Origin: Geosiphon pyriformis
Taxonomy: Eukaryota > Glomeromycota > Glomeromycetes > Archaeosporales > Geosiphonaceae
Direction: 5' to 3'
NCBI GenBank assembly: GCA_016748015.1
Contig: JAAOMT010000718.1
Span: 62,001 to 126,000, forward strand
Length of the DNA: 64,000 bases
The position numbers and the translations under genes were made by a program. Positions 58,644 to 64,000 of the stretch are shown piece after piece. The notes beneath the pieces are model-generated. The model searched no databases. It saw nothing but the letters and a program-made list of their open reading frames with translations, and was not told where the DNA came from. Numbering within the stretch: the first letter of the stretch is position 1; each line of letters opens with the position of its first letter.

Positions 58644-61380
58644 CACTTATTGAGAAGAAAAAGGGGTAGAAACTGAACCAGCATTGTCCATTTTAGCTGA
58701 AAGGCTCATAACTGTGATTGAAAGATTGTTCAATGTTTTCTCTAATCTCGAGATAATCATAGGATCAAAAACCACTACTTCCATAACATTCTTGCCACCA
58801 GTGGCCACACCCAAACCCTCACTCATTACTATATCTGTCTCTTGATTTTGTGATGAAAGAGTTACCAATGGCTGACATCTAGGACTAAGCTGAGAAACCA
58901 TTGGCTCAGATGTGTCCAACCTTATAGCCAGCATGTCAATATGCTCTGTAAAGCTGGCAAGACTGCACTTAAGATCGGCAAACTTATCATTCAATTCCAA
59001 AAATACCAGTGGAGTAGGCTTCATCTCTGAAGAAGAGCCAGCTCTCAACAAAACATTCCGAACAGGAGAAAGAAGGAAAAAAGACCCACCAGCAATTTGC
59101 ACTCATGAGACACCACCAAAAGAAATAAGACAAGCAACTGAAGCTGAACGTTTAGCATAAATGGCAGCCAGTCTGTTTTTATCCAAGTCTGAGAAAGTTT
59201 TTCGCAATAAAGCACCAGAAAAAACACTCTTTTTCCCACCAACAGGGCAAGCCAATGATGTATGGCCCAATTTCTCACATCCAGCACACTTGGCCAAAAC
59301 AAGATGAGACCAATACAGATTAGCCCCTTTCAGCACTGATGTAGTTTCTATGACAGCATCCAATGACTCAGCAGAGTTAAAACAGACAGTAGCACACCTG
59401 GTCTGGGCATAAAAAATTGGATAATAGTTAATTACACAAGTTTTCTCACTCACTGAAGCAACATAATTCCAAATATTATGTGCATTGGTTCCCATTGGCA
59501 GAGTGTACAAAAGAGCTTTGTAAACATCATGCACATCCTATGATTCTTTGTCCACATCAAATCTAGCAACGTGCATAACATCCTTCTTGATCAAGATAAA
59601 CCAGCATGCTGCGACCAAATCAGCATGCTTAATCTGCTTAAATTCAACCACAGCTTTTTGCCACAGCTCCACCAATTGTATCTTGATCGACTTAATAATG
59701 CCAAACTCAGATAGCGCAGTGCGTACAGCCTTAGTTGAAATACCAATTGGAATTTTCTTTAATACCACAGCCTAATCTGAATGCCCAGATGGTTTTTTGA
59801 GATCAGAGTTTACCAAGATCTTCACCTCTTCAGCCTTTTTAGATGCCTGCACCAAACTTAATTTGGAAGTGAACATTGCTCTGACAATCCCAGCAAATTT
59901 TGAGAGGATAGAAGCCCCCCCCCAAAACCATTGATTTTTGAAAACAATTTTCTAACAACCACAAGCTTTTCCTGAGCAGATTTCCCAACAATATTATCCA
60001 AGCTAATGTCCAAAGTGAAAGACTTCCTAACAGAAACATTGACCAAGTTCTTTAAAGGGAGAGGAAAAACCACAAGTTTGTCCAAAAGTATATTATCAAT
60101 ATCATCACCCAAGAAGTTAATTTTTCCCAGTGGTTTTCCAAGTGCCCTTTTGGTAAGAATCTTCGAACTTTTAGGTATTTGCTCTGAGTCCTCTTCAGCA
60201 AAGGCTTCACCATCTCCATGATTAAAGCTGGTTTCCTCAACTAAACATTCCTCCTCTATATCTACTGTTACTCATAAAAAGAAAACAGATATAGGAAAAC
60301 AGTAGACCAATAAGAAAGTAGTAGTTAGCATATAAGCATATTGCTCAGCAATATGGAGCAATGTGAACATTGCTTGAGAAATTATAGAACATTGCTTGAG
60401 AATGTAAGCAATTTTGTAGAACTCAAATTATGTATATATAGCAGTAGTATCAGAAGTTAGAAAATTAGTCAAGAAGACTCAAAGTCAATTGATTCACGAA
60501 GTCAATTAGACTCATAGAATTAATTAGACTCGCAAATCATAATTATTAAAAATACAAAAAAAAAGAATCCTTCCATTAGAATCAAAAGTTAGAAATCTTC
60601 CTTACACAAATATTAAATAAATCATCTACTATCCAAATTCACTCTCCACTATCAACACTTTATGTTGATAGTAATTGATACTTAACTATGCTAGAACAAT
60701 AGCTCTTGATCATGGCTATTAACGAGATACTAACTTGTGCATTGTCTTGGCTCATTTCTTTATTTTCTTTTATTTCTTTCTTTCTTTGATTTTTTTGTTA
60801 AATACTAACTAATTAAAGATTAAAGTGCTGAGTAATTGATGTCATAGATAGCCTGATAAAAGACCCAGAAATAAGGGTAAAATTATATATATATTAATAG
60901 ATAGCTTACCAGAAGAGCACAAATGCCAGAATAAATCTGGCCACTAAGCTGAGAAAAAAATTGGAAAACAACATACAAAAAAACTGCAAATAACCTAAAC
61001 AAAAAATCTTTGTCTATTATACAAAAGACTCATCAACTCTAAAACCTTCAGATACAACCAACATACTAGTATCACTAGCATTGTCAAGAAATTGAGCACC
61101 AAGTTACGGATTTGTTATTTGATTTGAGATTCCAAATAATCATCTGTAACATCACACTATCAGATTTAGTAGTATTACCAGTTTCAAAACTCCAAGAACA
61201 ACTACTTGATACCTTAGCAGCAGCAAATTTTCTACTATCAATATTATCCTCCAAAGCACCACCTCTTCTCTTCTTTCTGAATTCAGCAGACTTGACACCA
61301 ATATTAAAGCTAAGCTCCATAATAGACTTATTTAGAACCACAATACTAGAGCCAACAGTGGCCTCATAATCAAGCACAAA
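58644..61380 (-). pseudogene. LINE ORF1 (CCHC RNA-binding protein), split by an LTR-like insertion
   Basis: N-terminal part at 61380-61155: LDYEATVGSSIVVLNKSIME, KKRRGGALEDNIDSRKFAAA, WSFETGNTTKSDSV. After the insertion (60266-61151) it resumes VDIEEECLVEETSFNHGDGE (60265 down), NFLGDDIDNILLDKLVV and VRKLFSKINGFGG. A run of nine C at 59915-59923 shifts the frame, and another stop lies near 59772. Then come VVLKKIPIGISTKAVRTALS, ALLYTLPMGTNAHNIWNYVA, the zinc knuckle KCAGCEKLGHTSLAC (C-x2-C-x4-H-x4-C, near 59300-59255), and a C-terminal region that ends at TGA near 58647, about 20 bp before ORF2. It would bind LINE RNA if intact. Confidence 0.8.
60266..61151. mobile_element. LTR-like element, family 2, copy 1 (886 bp) inside LINE ORF1
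   Basis: Begins TGTTACTCATAAAAAG and ends ATCATCTGTAACA. It is an inverted relative of 63136-64000: shared blocks include ACTATCAACACTTTATGTTG (near 60650 versus its complement near 63640) and GAGCACCAAGTTAC (near 61097). It interrupts ORF1 between SDSV and DIEEE codons. A clean target duplication is not visible (TCTAC on the left, TCACA on the right), so the insertion is old or the site has decayed. No genes inside. Confidence 0.8.
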
Positions 61381-61440
61381 CGATTTGGAATTAGCATACT
61401 AAATGATGAAAAACAAAAAAAACTTCTTTCAAAAAATTAT

Positions 61441-62339
61441 TTTGGCTTTTTTTGAGAATTTGGGATAAACAAGAGAAAAAAGTTTTATATTTTTTTTATA
61501 AACTAAATTTATTCATATTTATATACTATTTTTTAATTCTATAAGATTGTTTCTAAAAGTTTGTTATTGTTAATTATTGTTTATTATTGTTAATTATTGT
61601 TTAATATTTTATATTATAACTAATTATTTTAAGTTATTGCTAATTATTTTGTATTATTTCATATTATTATATATTATTTTATATACTTTTTTAATTGATT
61701 ATGTTTTTAATAAATATGTTTATTAAGTTTAAATTTGCAATTAAAAAATTATTAAAAAAATAGCTTAAAAAAAACATTGGTGAAAAAAAAATATTTTAAT
61801 ATTTTTTAGTAACTTTTTATTTTTTGTGATTTGAGAATTAACAAAAAAAAACTATTTTACAGAAGTTACTTTTTTAAAAAATTTTAAATATTAATATTTT
61901 TTTATTTTATAAATAAAATTAAAAATTAAATTTTGAATTTAAAAAAACCAAATATTTATTACAATTTACAAACTTAAGTAATAACTAATCACATATAAAA
62001 AAAGTTAATTACATATTAAAATTACATTAATTATGTATATTATAATAAGATAAACATATATCATATTATTATTAATTACTATAAAATCATTCTTTTTTTT
62101 TTAGTAAAATATGCAATCAAATATTTCATAATAATTTTATCTTATATTATAATAATATGCTATTTATAATATATAATTATAATATAATATAATTATTTTA
62201 ACTTATTACATTGTTTTATTTTTTATTTATGTCTTTTATTTTCTGATTTATTGTATCTTTAATTTTATATTTTTAATTTTATTTATTGCTAAACTCTCTT
62301 AATATATAAGTTTTTTTTTGTTTTTTATTTTGCATTTAA
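61441..62339. other. Nearly pure A+T spacer between two LINE copies
   Basis: About 900 bp with very little G/C and no gene, resembling the block at 50,870-52,160. Confidence 0.7.
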
Positions 62340-63135
62340 AGAGTAAAGCCCAACCACTATCTAATACATAGAACCAAACTAAAAGGTTCAAACTAATTGT
62401 GATTCATGCACTTTCTATATGTGGCTAGCCACTCAGGCCAGACAAAACAACACTACACACTTATAACTACACATGGATTGGGATCCAAACCAGAAAAAAA
62501 CAGACAAGACCTATGACAGCCAAAACTAACCACAAATGACTCAATAATACCAAGCATCCTAACCATTTCATCTGACAAAGCAGAGCTCATGCAACACGAC
62601 AAACCTGAGATCAACCCAGCATCTCCAATCAAACCAGCCCACTCTATATCCATCCTATGCTTAGCTCTAGTCAGCCATAACCTAGAACAATACAGCTCTG
62701 CCACTCTTTTTACAAAATCCACAATAGCACAAGCAGCTTTTTTCTTATCATCTAAAGTGCTAACAGCTTCTAGACACTAGTCTCTCATAAAAAAACCCTT
62801 ACACAAGGATGAATACAGTCCACTATCTAAAGAACAATGACTGAGGTACAGCAAAATGGCAGAAGATAACAAAAGATGAGATCTCAGCAAAGATATCCAC
62901 AATGTGGAAGCCTCAGCCAAAATATTCCTCCGAATGCCAACATTCATATCACATGAAAAGACATGGTTGGGCAACTCCATCTCACTACACAGCAAGCACA
63001 GCACACCAAGATAATGCTTGTCATACAATCTCTTTCGAACAGTCATTGGCAGATGGCAGTGAATGACTTTCATCAAATATGAACATAGACCAGAAGATTT
63101 CTGACTAGTAAAACCAGTGAGCATATGCAAATTGG
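62340..63135 (-). mobile_element. 3' end of a second LINE copy, 5' side cut by an LTR-like insertion
   Basis: Minus strand: SSGLCSYLMKVIHCHLPM (near 63080), CLLCSEMELPNHVFSC (same C-x2-C-x7-H-x3-C finger as the first LINE), a TAG at the position of a Trp codon (near 62779), RLWLTRAKHRMDIEWAGLIG, and HRSCLFFSGLD near the stop at 62453. The 3' UTR (62,340-62,450) is related to that at 52,165-52,205 and 53,901-53,980. A related but distinct subfamily, judging from the many amino-acid differences. Confidence 0.85.
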
Positions 63136-64000
63136 TGTTACAGGTGATTATTTCTGCTGTCAAATTAAATAACAAACCTGTAACTTGGTGCTCAAAGCTA
63201 ATTGCAGTTGATATTGATCTGAAGGTTTAGTATCTGAAGGTTTTGGTTGAGTCCTTTGTATAATGAACAGAGATTCAATGGTGTCGATAGTAGATGTATC
63301 TTTCCAAGAGTTTTTCCAATTTCTTTCTCAGCGTGGTAGCCAGATTTAGTCTGGCAGTCGTGCCCTTCTGGTAAGCTATCTGATAATATATATAAAATCC
63401 TACTCTTATTTCTGGGTCTTTTACTAGGCTATCCTTGACGTCAATAACTCAGTACTTAATCTTTTAATTAATTAGTATACAACAAAAAATCAAAGAACAA
63501 AAGAAAATAAAATAAAAAAAAAATAAAAGAAAAAAAAGTAAAGAAAATAAGCCAAGGCAATTTGGTCCGTTAGTATCTCGTCAATAGCCGTGATCAAGAG
63601 CTATTGTTTTAGCGTGGTTAAGTATCAATTACTATCAACATAAAGTGTTGATAGTGGAGAGTGGATTGAGATATGGAATGATTATTTATTTGATGATTAG
63701 TTTCTTGGCTAAGAATTCTGTGGTATCAATTCTGTCTTTTCTGTTTCTAACACTACTGCTATATATACATAATTGAGATTCTTTAATTCCTCGATTCTTC
63801 ATGACAGGAATTCTGGAATTCCTGGAATCCTGCGATTCTGTTGAGAGGAATCCTGGAATTTTGGAATTCTGCAATCCTTCATTGAAAATCCTAAAATTCC
63901 TGGAATCTTGCAATTCCTGAGAGGAATCTTGGAATTCCATATTTACTATACCTACTTCTGATTGGCTAATAATTATGCTAAAATATTTCTATAAGTAACA
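63136..64000. mobile_element. LTR-like element, family 2, copy 2 (inverted), ends at window edge
   Basis: Begins TGTTACAGGTGATTATTTC at 63136 and ends ATAAGTAACA at 64000. Relative to copy 1 it is inverted. It lies inside the second LINE, whose 5' part should continue beyond 64000. It carries a repeat-rich insert (63780-63945) absent from copy 1. Confidence 0.78.
63780..63945. repeat. Degenerate GGAATTCCTGGAATC minisatellite within LTR copy 2
   Basis: About ten imperfect units built on GGAATTC/TGGAATTCC and CTGCGATTC. At the matching place copy 1 has a different short repeat (AGTCAATTAGACTCA type, 60470-60535), so this segment evolves by repeat turnover. Confidence 0.8.

Larger units (their letters stand above)
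52165..61440 (-). mobile_element. Decayed LINE retrotransposon with nested LTR insertions
   Basis: Minus-strand LINE whose 5' end lies near 61,400-61,440 and 3' end near 52,165, where it runs into an A-rich/TA tail. Order: ORF1 (RNA-binding, CCHC), ORF2 (endonuclease, reverse transcriptase, RNase H, zinc-binding tail), 3' UTR. Its 3' UTR matches that of the second LINE at 62,340-62,450 (GTAACCACTCAG-like segments: CAGCCACTCAGACTAG versus TAGCCACTCAGGCCAG). Two LTR-like insertions interrupt it, at 52,206-53,900 and 60,266-61,151. Removing them restores colinearity with the sister copy and with ORF1. Domain set and RNase H point to the I/Tad-like superclade. The copy is dead: stops, frameshifts and lost catalytic residues. 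Confidence 0.85.

Noticed and set aside
60266-64000. Single large DNA transposon with 0.87-kb terminal inverted repeats
   Set aside because: LINE ORF1 is continuous across 60265/61152 when the left repeat is removed, which fits separate insertions better; sequence past 64000 would settle it.

Overview
The window is nuclear DNA of an early-diverging fungus. Genes are AT-rich and cut by many short GT-AG introns (about 50-190 bp). The spacers are nearly pure A+T with long trinucleotide microsatellites. The proteome is fungal: histone H3 of the cysteine-free fungal type, CSF1, RFT1, MIA40, ERV14/cornichon, GMF and RPA43. The retroelements combine a CCHC ORF1, an endonuclease/RT/RNase H ORF2 and a C-x2-C-x7-H-x3-C tail. 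From memory these resemble the LINE families abundant in Glomeromycotina, particularly Geosiphon-type genomes. That placement is inference; I could not search a database.

Layout, left to right. (1) 1-2314: 3' part of a GPHR/GTG-type channel gene (minus), cut by the window edge. (2) 2315-6501: gene-free, extremely AT-rich block with microsatellites. (3) 6502-8232: an intronless gene with a disordered acidic N-terminus, two SUMO-interaction-like motifs and a tyrosine-recombinase-like C-terminal domain. (4) 8869-21318: a giant CSF1/BLTP1-family lipid-bridge gene (minus). (5) 21973-23535: a probable Whi5/Nrm1-type G1/S repressor, divergent from CSF1. (6) 23893-29378: RFT1, MIA40 and a NIPA-type Mg2+ transporter. 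(7) 29607-30030: a non-autonomous hAT element with perfect 8-bp target duplications. (8) 31490-34079: a lipase-like protein in which the catalytic serine appears to be glycine. (9) 37601-46034: SulP transporter, divergent histone H3/H4 pair with MCB boxes, GMF, molybdopterin synthase large subunit and ERV14. (10) 46626-48364: a gene wrecked by an inverted duplication, and a small foldback element. (11) 48458-50448: RPA43 with an unusual N-terminal extension. (12) 50449-64000: a retroelement graveyard. A decayed LINE has one LTR-like element in its 3' UTR (itself split by a second, inverted copy of the same family) and an unrelated LTR-like element in ORF1. A second LINE 3' end follows, interrupted by another copy of that second LTR family, which ends exactly at the window edge.

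Functional links. CSF1, RFT1, ERV14 and GPHR all concern ER/Golgi membranes and glycan or lipid traffic, but their proximity is probably chance. The more specific link is cell-cycle control: ACGCGT (MCB) boxes lie in the H3/H4 promoter and also upstream of the Nrm1/Whi5-like gene, as expected for an MBF regulon with feedback.

No RNA genes, CRISPR arrays or prokaryotic-style operons were seen. The best candidates for something new are the recombinase-like gene, the serine-less lipase and the inverted-duplication gene wreck.
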